Assembly: GCA_022566235.1 (NCBI GenBank)
Contig: JADFJI010000065.1
Location: 1-8,765, forward strand
Source: Chloroflexota bacterium
GTDB lineage: Bacteria > Chloroflexota > Dehalococcoidia > Plut-88900
Length of the DNA stretch: 8,765 bases
Direction of reading: 5' to 3'
Shown: positions 1-5,598 of the stretch, in pieces
Position numbering within the stretch: the first letter of the stretch is position 1
Layout of the letters: every line of letters starts with the position of its first letter
Made by a program: the position numbers and the translations under genes
The notes under the pieces: model-generated
Database searches by the model: none
Told to the model about the DNA's origin: nothing
The model's input: the letters and a program-made list of their open reading frames with translations, nothing else

Positions 1-71
1 GCTCCTTTGACCGTGAGCCTCTGGAAGAGTCCAGCACGGAGATGCTCTGGGTGGCAGCACCGTGGACCTAG
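1..71 (+). CDS. Possible C-terminal tail of an unidentified protein (partial)
   Basis: Reading from base 3, a frame stays open for 22 codons to a TAG at 69-71. The peptide ends in LWVAAPWT, and its codons are GC-rich and ordinary for this genome. The 5' end lies outside the window. No family can be recognised from so short a tail. It could be chance: frame 1 is also open, to 168. Low confidence. Confidence 0.25.
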   Translation, partial: SFDREPLEESSTEMLWVAAPWT

Positions 72-81
72 CGTTCCTGAT

Positions 82-110
82 AAGACAACGAACTTCGGTT
101 CTGCTATCAT
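82..110 (+). promoter_or_regulatory. Candidate sigma-70-type promoter
   Basis: AAGACA (82-87, 4 of 6 matches to TTGACA) and TATCAT (105-110, 5 of 6 matches to TATAAT) are separated by exactly 17 bp, in a locally AT-richer stretch just after the TAG at 69-71. Transcription would start near 117, giving a leader of about 230 nt before the ATG at 348. Judged by eye only. Confidence 0.4.
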
Positions 111-347
111 CAGATGGGTTTTAGATTTAGCGAACTATGGGAACGGTCACGCATACCACAACCCTTAATGGTGCCTCTGGTGAGGCGCGGGAGACGGTGG
201 AAACCGGCGCTACTTTTACCAGCGTATCAGCCCCGCTGCTGGGGCGCCTTGGGACTGAGTCTGAACGCATGTTACGGTTGCAGTTGGCTGACCGGTGGAG
301 CGCAAACTGTTGCCCGTTGTAGGATTCCGGCTGTAGCAGGAAACAGC
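111..347 (+). other. Long untranslated leader upstream of the UvrB-like start
   Basis: No convincing gene lies here. A frame open from 114 and another ORF (137-322) give unrecognisable low-quality peptides and have no good ribosome binding site. Visible structures are a small GC hairpin (GCCCC 230-234 with GGGGC 241-245) and a 5-bp hairpin (GCTGT 330-334 with ACAGC 343-347). The loop of the second holds the AGGA Shine-Dalgarno sequence (338-341) in front of the ATG at 348. I compared it mentally with T-box, SAM and cobalamin riboswitch consensus motifs and saw no match. Confidence 0.35.
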
Positions 348-437
348 ATGATTACCGTTGAGGACAAAACAAGGTTCCAGGTCATCTCCGACTTTGAGCC
401 AACCGGAGACCAGCCGCAGGCCATCGAGGCCCTGGTG
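348..437 (+). pseudogene. uvrB: 5' fragment of uvrB (about 30 codons)
   Basis: The segment encodes an N-terminus with the UvrB signature FEPTGDQPQAIEALV; known UvrB proteins begin similarly (for example RFQLVAPYEPQGDQPQAI in a Bacillus enzyme). UvrB is the DNA-damage-recognition helicase-like subunit of the UvrABC nucleotide excision repair nuclease. Everything downstream (ATP-binding motif TGTGKT, beta-hairpin, helicase motifs) is missing and replaced by CoA-transferase sequence. The break lies around 432-443, where LVG would suit either protein, so it cannot be placed to the base. Confidence 0.7.
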
Positions 438-1379
438 GGCGCGGCCGACGTGCTGGTGGAGGACTCCCTGGCCTCGGAGGTCGAGGGCTGGGGCCTGGAC
501 TACAAGACCCTGAGTCCCCTGAACCAGCGTCTCCTCTACTGCGCTATTCCTCCCTTCGGTGACGAGGGCCCCCTGAGGGACAAGCCCGCCAACGACGGGG
601 TTGTGGCGGCTTTCTCAGCCCTGATGGGCGACCAAAACGGCCCGGACAGGCCCCCGGAATACATCATGGTGCCGGGCCCCAGCTGCGGCGCCGCCTTCCT
701 CGCCGCCTTCGCCATCTGCTCGGCCCTCTACGTCAGGGAGATCGAGGGGATAGGCCAGAAGATCGAGGTCCCCCTCCTCAACGGCTCCATCGCAATGCAG
801 GGCAGCGGCTTCATCACCGGGCCCAGGGTGATCAATGTCGAGGGGCCCGATAAAGACCCCCGGGGCGTCAAGCCTGCATATCGGCTGTACCAGTGCAGCG
901 ACGACAAGTGGATATTCATAGCCTGCGGCAACGAGACCTTCTGGAACAGGCTGTGCCTGAGCCTGGGAATGGAGGAATTCACCACCAACCCACGGTTCGA
1001 AGGCGCACCCTGGTTTTTCGAGCCGGAGGAACAGGAGCTGGTCAAGTCCACCATCAACGATAAGATAAAGCAGCATTCCCAGAAACACTGGCTCGACTTC
1101 TTCGATGAGCAGGATATACCGGTGGCTCCCGCGGACACCAGGGAGGAGTTCATCCACGATCCTCAGGTGGTGTCCGACAACATGATGATCCAGGTGGAAG
1201 ACCCCATGTTCGGGATGACCAGTCAGATGGGTTTCGTCCTAACCCTGGACGGGATGCCGGGGGCCGTGCCCACCCCCGCCCCCGGCAGAGGAGAGCACGG
1301 TATGGATATCCTCAAAGGCCTGGGATACACCGAGACCCAGTGCGCCCGTCTGAAGAGGTCAGGAGCGCTGATTTGCTGA
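348..1379 (+). CDS. Chimeric ORF: UvrB N-terminus joined in frame to an N-truncated CaiB-family (family III) CoA-transferase
   Basis: 343 aa from ATG 348, which has AGGA 6 nt upstream; this start is chosen because UvrB homology begins here. Residues 9-30 (RFQVISDFEPTGDQPQAIEA...) match the start of excinuclease subunit UvrB. Its Walker A motif, expected about ten residues later, is absent. From residue ~31 the protein is a CoA-transferase family III (CaiB/BaiF/Frc) protein: ADVLVED, GLDYKTL, RLLYCAIPPFG, GIGQKIEVPLL, and the C-terminal PAPGRGEHGMDILKGLGY. Aligned with the next gene it lacks about 80 N-terminal residues, including the LLADLGADVIK-like block of the CoA-binding domain. The catalytic Asp position is Ser112 (GPSCGAA against SDYGAA next door). 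It is either a genuine deletion fusion, and then probably a non-functional remnant, or an assembly chimera. It overlaps the next gene by 7 nt. Confidence 0.75.
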   Translation: MITVEDKTRFQVISDFEPTGDQPQAIEALVGAADVLVEDSLASEVEGWGLDYKTLSPLNQRLLYCAIPPFGDEGPLRDKPANDGVVAAFSALMGDQNGPDRPPEYIMVPGPSCGAAFLAAFAICSALYVREIEGIGQKIEVPLLNGSIAMQGSGFITGPRVINVEGPDKDPRGVKPAYRLYQCSDDKWIFIACGNETFWNRLCLSLGMEEFTTNPRFEGAPWFFEPEEQELVKSTINDKIKQHSQKHWLDFFDEQDIPVAPADTREEFIHDPQVVSDNMMIQVEDPMFGMTSQMGFVLTLDGMPGAVPTPAPGRGEHGMDILKGLGYTETQCARLKRSGALIC

Positions 1380-2536
1380 AGCACGCCCTCCAAAACGTTA
1401 AGGTGATCGACCTGGCAAACTACATAGCCGGGACCCTGTGCCCGGCCCTCCTGGCGGACCTGGGCGCCGATGTTATAAAGCTGGAGCCCCCTACAGGAGA
1501 CCCGTTCCGGATGCTGGGCGGCGCATTCCAGGACTGGAGCAGGGGAAAGCGCAGCATCGCTGTGAACCTGCGCACCGACGAGGGCAAAGGGATACTGTAC
1601 AGGATGGTTAAGGATGTGGACGTGGTGGTGGAGAACTACAGGCCCGGCGTAGCCCAGAAGCTGGGGGCCGACTACGAGACTCTGAAGAAGATCAATCCCG
1701 GCATCATATACTGCTCGGCATCGGGGTACGGCCAAACCGGGCCCTACTGGAAGAAACCGGGTTTCGATCCCCTCCTTCAGGCCCGCAGCGGGGCCATGGC
1801 CCACCAGGGTGGCCCGGGAAACCCACCTGTTTTTCTGGTGCTGGCCATCTCCGACTACGGGGCCGCTCTCCTGGCGGCATACGGAGTGGCTCTGGCCCTC
1901 TATGCCAGGGCCAGAACGGGCAAGGGGCAGAGGATAGAGACCTCTCTGCTCAGGGCCTGCATGAGCACCCAGTCGGGCCGGTTCATCATCCCTCAAGGCA
2001 TGGCCGATGGCGTCCGTCCCGTGGACAGGTTCGGCGAAGGGCCAACCTACCGCCTCTATCCCACTTCCGACGGTTGGATATTCTTGGGTGCCAGGGGGGA
2101 CAAAGACTGGGCCCGTCTCACCCGAGCCCTGGGCCGGGACGACCTGGCCCGAGACCCCAGGTACGCAGGCGAGGCCAAGAGGCTCGGGGCCACTGCTCAG
2201 CTATCGGCCATCCTGGGCGAGGTGTTGACCACCGATTCATCTGCCCGCTGGCTGGAGAGATTGGAGAGTGAAGGGGTCCCATGCTCGGCGGTGAACCATT
2301 TCGCCGACCTGCACGACCATCCTCAGGTGCTCCGCAACGGCCTGGTCGCCGAGCACAACTCCCCGGACGTGGGGCCTATCAAGCAGCGAGGGGTGCCGGT
2401 GATCCTCTCCCGGACACCCGGCATAGCCCAGTGCCCCGCCCCGGCCCTGGGCCAGCACACCGACGAGATCCTCGCCGAGCTGGCATACTCCCAGGATGAG
2501 GTCCTCGCCCTCCGGCGCGACAGGATCGTCAACTGA
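1373..2536 (+). CDS. CaiB/BaiF-type family III CoA-transferase (intact)
   Basis: 387 aa, a usual length for family III CoA-transferases, which move CoA from an acyl-CoA donor to a carboxylic acid through an aspartyl-CoA thioester intermediate. I prefer TTG 1373, which has AGGAG (1361-1365) 7 nt upstream and gives the normal N-terminus (LKHALQNVKVIDLANYIAGT). A GTG at 1340 would add 11 residues. In order: LLADLGADVIKLEPPTGD, NLRTDEGKG, DVVVENYRPGVAQKLGADYETL, IIYCSASGYGQTGPY, then ISDYGAA holding the catalytic Asp161, RTGKGQRIETSLL, and the small domain with YPTSDGWIFLGA. It overlaps the preceding truncated homologue by 7 nt, suggesting translational coupling, and is followed by an SDR gene. 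The substrate cannot be read from sequence; neighbours suggest catabolism of a carboxylic acid. Confidence 0.92.
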   Translation: MLKHALQNVKVIDLANYIAGTLCPALLADLGADVIKLEPPTGDPFRMLGGAFQDWSRGKRSIAVNLRTDEGKGILYRMVKDVDVVVENYRPGVAQKLGADYETLKKINPGIIYCSASGYGQTGPYWKKPGFDPLLQARSGAMAHQGGPGNPPVFLVLAISDYGAALLAAYGVALALYARARTGKGQRIETSLLRACMSTQSGRFIIPQGMADGVRPVDRFGEGPTYRLYPTSDGWIFLGARGDKDWARLTRALGRDDLARDPRYAGEAKRLGATAQLSAILGEVLTTDSSARWLERLESEGVPCSAVNHFADLHDHPQVLRNGLVAEHNSPDVGPIKQRGVPVILSRTPGIAQCPAPALGQHTDEILAELAYSQDEVLALRRDRIVN

Positions 2537-2551
2537 GGGAGCAGGGCAGCA

Positions 2552-3322
2552 GTGAGACTAGAGGGTAAGAAGGCCCTGGTGACAGGGGGCGGCGCCGGAA
2601 TCGGGAAGGCCATCGCCCTGGCATTCGCCAGAGAGGGGAGCGATGTGGCCATTGCGTCCAGGAACCGGGCTAATCTCGACCAGGTCGTCCAGGGGATCGA
2701 GTCCCTGGGCCGCAGAGGGCTACCCATCACCGCCGATGTTGCCTACGAGGGCCAGGTCAGGGATATAGTCGACGAAACCCTGGAGGAGTTCGGGCGGATA
2801 GATATACTGGTGAATAACTCGGGCATTCCCGGCGCAACACGGGATGTGACGCAGATAGACCTGGAGGACTGGGCCCGGGTGCTGGCCGTCAACCTTACCG
2901 GCGCCATGCTCTGCTGCCGTGAGGTGCTGAAGGACATGATCCTCAGGCGAGCAGGGAGCATAATCAACAGATCATCCATGGCGGGTCGCAGAGGCGTAGC
3001 CGGGAGGAGCCCCTACGTAGCCTCCAAGTGGGGGCTCAACGGCCTGACCCACACCCTGGCCCTGGAGGCCGGGCCCCACAACATACGGGTCAACTGCATC
3101 TGCCCGGGGGCTACGGAGGGCGAGCGTATAGAGAGGGTGATGCGGGCCCTAGCTGAGGCCACTGGGGAACCTTACGAGAAGGTCAAGAGAAGATACATCA
3201 ACCGGGCGCCCCTCAAGCGGATGGTCACCCCCGAGGAGGTGGCCGAGTGCGCCGTGTTTTTGGCCTCGGAGGAGTCCAGCGGGATGACGGGTCAGATCTT
3301 AGAGGTGTCCGCCGGCGGCTGA
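2552..3322 (+). CDS. Short-chain dehydrogenase/reductase (SDR), classical type
   Basis: 256 aa, typical classical SDR length. It starts at GTG 2552, 15 bp after the CoA-transferase stop; GAGGGAG (2535-2541) is the likely ribosome binding site. Cofactor motif TGGGAGIG is at residues 11-18, ADV at 61-63, NNSG at 88-91 (an NNAG variant), Asn114, Ser142, and YVASK with Tyr155 and Lys159. The complete Asn-Ser-Tyr-Lys set predicts an active NAD(P)-dependent alcohol/ketone oxidoreductase. Ser36-Arg37 after the second strand, instead of an acidic residue, favours NADP(H). The C-terminal segment (SSGMTGQILEVSAGG) fits the 3-oxoacyl reductase/glucose dehydrogenase-like branch. The close spacing suggests co-transcription with the CoA-transferases, perhaps oxidising or reducing a hydroxyacyl or keto intermediate of the same pathway. 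The name FabG would be over-specific. Confidence 0.93.
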   Translation: MRLEGKKALVTGGGAGIGKAIALAFAREGSDVAIASRNRANLDQVVQGIESLGRRGLPITADVAYEGQVRDIVDETLEEFGRIDILVNNSGIPGATRDVTQIDLEDWARVLAVNLTGAMLCCREVLKDMILRRAGSIINRSSMAGRRGVAGRSPYVASKWGLNGLTHTLALEAGPHNIRVNCICPGATEGERIERVMRALAEATGEPYEKVKRRYINRAPLKRMVTPEEVAECAVFLASEESSGMTGQILEVSAGG

Positions 3323-3429
3323 TGCCTAATCTGTGGAGTTTACCCAATAGATATCCAGTTCCAGAAATGGGATGCCCCGACGCCGAGCCCCGAGTATCGG
3401 GACTTGTCGGGACCCAAAAGTAAAGTTCT

Positions 3430-3460
3430 TCCCCCTCTCCCTCATCTAGGGAGAGGGGGA
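3430..3460. repeat. Perfect GC-rich hairpin between convergent genes
   Basis: TCCCCCTCTCCCT (3430-3442) pairs over 13 bp with AGGGAGAGGGGGA (3448-3460) around the 5-nt loop CATCT. Its position between two converging gene ends suits a bidirectional terminator or mRNA 3'-end stabiliser. Without T tracts it may instead be an extragenic palindrome of the repeat class filling these spacers. Confidence 0.6.
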
Positions 3461-3467
3461 CATAGAG

Positions 3468-3503
3468 CCTGTCCTGAGCTTGTCGAAGGAGGGTGAGGGT
3501 TGA
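3468..3503 (-). repeat. REP-like dispersed repeat, copy 1
   Basis: On the - strand, 3468-3489 reads CC followed by TTCGACAAGCTCAGGACAGG. The adjoining GAGGGTGAGGGTTGA extends it so that 3479-3503 is identical over 25 nt to the reverse complement of 5471-5495. It lies 8 bp from the stop codon of the first deacetylase gene. Confidence 0.8.
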
Positions 3504-3511
3504 CCCTACTC

Positions 3512-4321
3512 TTACCGGCTGAGCCAGTACTCGGCGATGTCTATGCCCCGCATGAACTCCACGTTGGGGTGGGACCTGGCGTACCGGATGAGACGCTCCA
3601 GGGACGATAGCCGGCTGGGGCGACCGCTGACCTGTGGGTGGAGGGTCATGGTCATGCACGTCCCGTACTTGTAGGCCCCATCGAACTCAGCGGCATAGCT
3701 CTCGAAGACGCTGTCGGGGTCCTGCATGGCGGACCTGACCCCCGCCTGAGGCACGTAGGCGAAATATCCGAAGTCGTCCAGAGCCCACTTGACCGGGACC
3801 TCCACCAGCTTCTTGCCTTCTATATCGTGGATATACGGGACATCGGCATCGTGCATGCTGGTGTCGTAGACGAAATCGTGCTGGGCCAGCAGGGAGATGG
3901 TGTTGACGCTTGAGTCGAACTGGGGCGCGCGATACCCCTTGGGCTTCTCTCCCGTCAACCTTTCCAGGATGTCTATGGTCTTCTCCAGGATCTCGATCTC
4001 CTGGTCCAGGGGCACGTCGCCCAGGGGCTCGTGCATATAGCCGTGGTGGGCTACCTCATGTCCCTTACGGACGATCTCCCTGACCATATCCTCGTGGGTC
4101 TCGGCCACGTAGCCTGGTATATAGAAACTGGCCTTGATGTCGTAGTCGTCCAGCAGGCGGAGGATACGGGGCACACCCCGCTTGGGCCCGTACTCCGCCA
4201 TGGAGATGATGCCAGGCCTATGGACGAAGGACGGGTCCCGGCCTATCCAGGAGCTAACGCCGTCTATATCGAATCCCAGGGTAACTACGCACCGGGTGTC
4301 TCCGGGCCAGACGCCTGCCAT
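3512..4321 (-). CDS. NodB/CE4-fold polysaccharide deacetylase-like hydrolase, paralog 1 (HpPgdA/PuuE-like)
   Basis: 269 aa from ATG 4321, which has a perfect AGGAGG (4328-4333) 6 nt upstream. A longer frame to 4408 only translates the upstream repeat. CE4-fold enzymes hydrolyse amide bonds (N-acetyl sugars, or small imides/allantoin in related branches) with a divalent metal. Visible: FDIDG with Asp18 (base) and Asp20 (metal), HGYMH with His93 and His97 (metal), RAP at 131-133, and LHP with His228. The block order (WxxxD...SFYIPGY...GHEVAHHGYMHE...LHPQVSGRPSRL) resembles Helicobacter PgdA and PuuE-type proteins. No signal peptide or membrane segment is seen, so it is probably cytoplasmic. By hand count it is about 56% identical to paralog 2 with no internal gaps. 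It is the most diverged of the three around residues 201-217. Substrate unknown. Confidence 0.9.
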   Translation of the reverse strand: MAGVWPGDTRCVVTLGFDIDGVSSWIGRDPSFVHRPGIISMAEYGPKRGVPRILRLLDDYDIKASFYIPGYVAETHEDMVREIVRKGHEVAHHGYMHEPLGDVPLDQEIEILEKTIDILERLTGEKPKGYRAPQFDSSVNTISLLAQHDFVYDTSMHDADVPYIHDIEGKKLVEVPVKWALDDFGYFAYVPQAGVRSAMQDPDSVFESYAAEFDGAYKYGTCMTMTLHPQVSGRPSRLSSLERLIRYARSHPNVEFMRGIDIAEYWLSR

Positions 4322-4342
4322 ATCGATCCTCCTTATGTTGTT

Positions 4343-4375
4343 CCGCTCGTCCTTCGACAAGCTCAGGATGAGCGG
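4343..4375. repeat. REP-like palindromic repeat, copy 2
   Basis: CCGCTCGTCCT (4343-4353) pairs with AGGATGAGCGG (4365-4375) over 11 positions including one G-T wobble. The loop carries the TCGACAAGCTC core. It lies just upstream of the SD of deacetylase paralog 1, so on the - strand it forms part of that mRNA leader. Confidence 0.75.
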
Positions 4376-4390
4376 ATTAACACCGCATTT

Positions 4391-4443
4391 GGTTCGACCC
4401 TTCGTCAAGCTCAGGACAGGCCCTTCGGCCTTGCTCCCTTCGA
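4391..4443. repeat. REP-like repeat, copy 3 (compound)
   Basis: Contains CCTTCGTCAAGCTCAGGACA-type core (4399-4420) followed by 23 nt (4421-4443, CCCTTCGGCCTTGCTCCCTT...) that recur exactly at 6944-6966. Relative to that other copy, a ~23-bp core unit is inserted after GGTTCGACCC. Confidence 0.7.
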
Positions 4444-4480
4444 CGAGAGTGTTTAATAACAGTTTCGACCATCCCCCTGT

Positions 4481-4504
4481 CCCCCTTCCTGACCAGGAAG
4501 GGGG
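4481..4504. repeat. GC-rich hairpin
   Basis: CCCCCTTCCT (4481-4490) and AGGAAGGGGG (4495-4504) form a perfect 10-bp stem with loop GACC. It is probably an extragenic palindrome. It sits downstream of deacetylase paralog 2 on the - strand. Confidence 0.55.
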
Positions 4505-4513
4505 GATAAATTA

Positions 4514-4536
4514 GGTTTGGGGGTGTCCCCCAAACC
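4514..4536 (-). terminator. GC-rich hairpin, possible weak terminator for deacetylase paralog 2
   Basis: GGTTTGGGGG (4514-4523) pairs perfectly over 10 bp with CCCCCAAACC (4527-4536), loop TGT. On the - strand it is followed by TAATTTATCC, a mildly T-rich run, about 110 bp past the stop of paralog 2. That allows a terminator role, but a 3-nt loop and imperfect T tract make an extragenic repeat equally likely. Confidence 0.3.
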
Positions 4537-4590
4537 CCCAGCAATCCCGACACTCGGGACTGCACTTCCCATTTTATAGGGCTTATTAAA

Positions 4591-4636
4591 CGGTTCCCTT
4601 CGTCAAGCTCAGGACAGGCGCGCTCACCACGAGCGG
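4591..4636. repeat. REP-like repeat, copy 4
   Basis: Core CCTTCGTCAAGCTCAGGACA... (4597-4618) is identical over 22 nt to 4399-4420. It is followed by CTCACCACGAGCGG (4623-4636), the closing half of the family's terminal inverted repeat. It ends 7 bp beyond the stop of deacetylase paralog 2. Confidence 0.75.
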
Positions 4637-4643
4637 AGTTAAG

Positions 4644-5471
4644 TTATATTTTTGTGGACGGGTGACTGTCCAGCCAGTACCGGGCCAGCTCATCCAGCCG
4701 CATGAACTTGACCCTGGGCCGGGAGCGGATGTGCCGGATGGTCCGCTCCAGGCTCGATAGCCGGCTGGGGTGGCCCGTGAGCTGGGGGTGCATCGTCAGG
4801 ATATAGCACCTGCCCTCCTGATACAGGCCATCGAACTCGGCTATCCAGGTCCGGGCCACCGATACGGGGCTACAGTCGGGGCCCCTGACACCGGCCGCCG
4901 AGTTATACGCGTAATAGGGAAAATCGTCCAGTAACCACTGGACTGGCATCTCAACCAGGTGGCCCTTCTCGGTCTGAAGGATGTAGGGGACATCGTCGTC
5001 CATCAGGCTGCTGTCGTACAGAAAGCCGTATTCTGCCAGGAGGGATGCGGTGCGGGTGCTCACGTCCCAGGAGGGCGCCCTGTAACCCCTCGGTTTTTCG
5101 CCCATCTGCTCCTGTAGAATCCCGATGCCCTTTTCCAGGACCTTCCTCTCCTCCTCCTCGTTCAGCTCCGCCGGCGCCTCGTGGATATAGCCGTGGTGCC
5201 CCACCTCGTGGCCCCGGGCAAGGAGGCTGGGAATGATATCGGGATGAGTCTCGGCTTCGTAGCCCGGGACGTAGAAGCTGGCCTTGATGTCGTACTCCTC
5301 CAACAGGTCCAGAATCCTTGGCAGGCCCACCTTAGGGCCATATTCGCCCAGGGTCATCGTGCCGGGCCGGTCGGCGAAGGAGCCATCCCTCAAGATCCAT
5401 CCGCTCCTGCCGTCGACATCGAAGCTCAGGTTCACCACACACTGGGCATCATCGGGCCAAAGGCCGTTCAT
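4644..5471 (-). CDS. NodB/CE4-fold polysaccharide deacetylase-like hydrolase, paralog 2
   Basis: 275 aa from ATG 5471; a TTG one codon upstream is also open, but ATG matches the MxGLWP start of the siblings. All key positions coincide with paralogs 1 and 3: Asp18 and Asp20 in FDVDG, His93 and His97 in HGYIH, RAP at 131-133, His228 in MHPQ. By hand count it is about 60% identical to paralog 3 and 56% to paralog 1. It shares the run SPVSVARTWIAEFDGLY with paralog 3 exactly, including near-identical DNA, so those two are the closest pair. No signal peptide is seen. The ribosome binding region (GGAGGGTGAGGGTTG) is itself the end of a dispersed repeat (5471-5495), so the repeat supplies the translation start context. 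The C-terminus carries a few extra residues (DSHPSTKI). The substrate cannot be read from the sequence. Confidence 0.9.
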   Translation of the reverse strand: MNGLWPDDAQCVVNLSFDVDGRSGWILRDGSFADRPGTMTLGEYGPKVGLPRILDLLEEYDIKASFYVPGYEAETHPDIIPSLLARGHEVGHHGYIHEAPAELNEEEERKVLEKGIGILQEQMGEKPRGYRAPSWDVSTRTASLLAEYGFLYDSSLMDDDVPYILQTEKGHLVEMPVQWLLDDFPYYAYNSAAGVRGPDCSPVSVARTWIAEFDGLYQEGRCYILTMHPQLTGHPSRLSSLERTIRHIRSRPRVKFMRLDELARYWLDSHPSTKI

Positions 5472-5550
5472 CAACCCTCACCCTCCTTCGACAAGTCCCG
5501 AGTATCGGGACAGGCTCCCTTCGATGGCAGGCAGGACAGGCTCTGTGTCC
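5471..5550 (+). repeat. REP-like repeat, copy 5 (with nested insertion)
   Basis: 5471-5495 is the exact inverted copy of 3479-3503. Next come a perfect 7-bp palindrome GTCCCGA-GTA-TCGGGAC (5495-5511) and a second partial unit. The element then resumes with CAGGACAGGCTCTGTGTCCC, which matches the reverse complement of the copy 1 flank with one mismatch. Copy 5 therefore looks like copy 1 interrupted by about 36 bp. It fills most of the 127-bp spacer between paralogs 3 and 2. Confidence 0.7.
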
Positions 5551-5598
5551 CACATTTTGGCTACGCCTGATAAAACAGCAAGTGTAAGAAGGCGCTGA

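Larger units (their letters stand above)
3323..3511. other. Convergent intergenic region carrying repeats
   Basis: The SDR gene and the first deacetylase gene converge here. There is no ORF of merit. The region holds a short CCCGA-GTA-TCGGG palindrome (3389-3401), a 13-bp perfect hairpin (3430-3460) and a copy of the dispersed repeat (3468-3503). Neither side of the strong hairpin is followed by a T run, so factor-independent termination is not clear. Confidence 0.7.
4322..4643. other. Repeat-filled spacer between deacetylase paralogs 2 and 1
   Basis: This 322-bp spacer has no credible gene. It is almost entirely repeat copies and hairpins: REP-like copies at 4343-4375, 4391-4443 and 4591-4636, plus GC hairpins at 4481-4504, 4514-4536 and 4545-4559. 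Its translations contain peptides such as LSLSKDE and LRQAQDR, which are products of the repeat and not of a protein gene. Apart from the SD of paralog 1 (4328-4333) I see no clear promoter. Confidence 0.75.

Noticed and set aside
137..322. 61-aa ORF MGTVTHTTTLNG...
   Set aside because: No recognisable domain or SD, overlaps the leader, and composition does not look like the neighbouring genes.
114..347. Upstream extension of the chimeric ORF (start at 114)
   Set aside because: The added 78 residues resemble no protein, are Arg/Trp/Cys-rich, and lack a good SD; UvrB homology and an AGGA site support ATG 348.
111..347. Riboswitch or T-box in the leader
   Set aside because: No conserved core motif of T-box, SAM or cobalamin classes could be found by eye.
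615..1157. Long antisense ORFs opposite the CoA-transferase genes (also 1223-1996, 5620-6372 and 7440-7973)
   Set aside because: They mirror high-GC coding frames and encode no recognisable motifs.
3430..3460. Canonical intrinsic terminator
   Set aside because: The stem is strong but no T run follows on either strand, so it is listed as a hairpin repeat.
4322..4408. 29-residue N-terminal extension of deacetylase paralog 1
   Set aside because: It translates the REP-like repeat (LSLSKDE), the paralogs start at the equivalent of MAGVWP, and a perfect AGGAGG precedes ATG 4321.
4343..4420. Promoter inside the repeats (TTGACG/TTGTCG as -35 on the - strand)
   Set aside because: The -35-like hexamers are part of the repeat core and occur at every copy; no convincing -10 at 16-18 bp except one overlapping the SD.
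4031..4514. ORFs on the + strand across the deacetylase start and spacer (peptides with RQAQDR, FDKLRMS)
   Set aside because: Antisense shadows and repeat translations; these peptides recur wherever the repeat lies in a frame.
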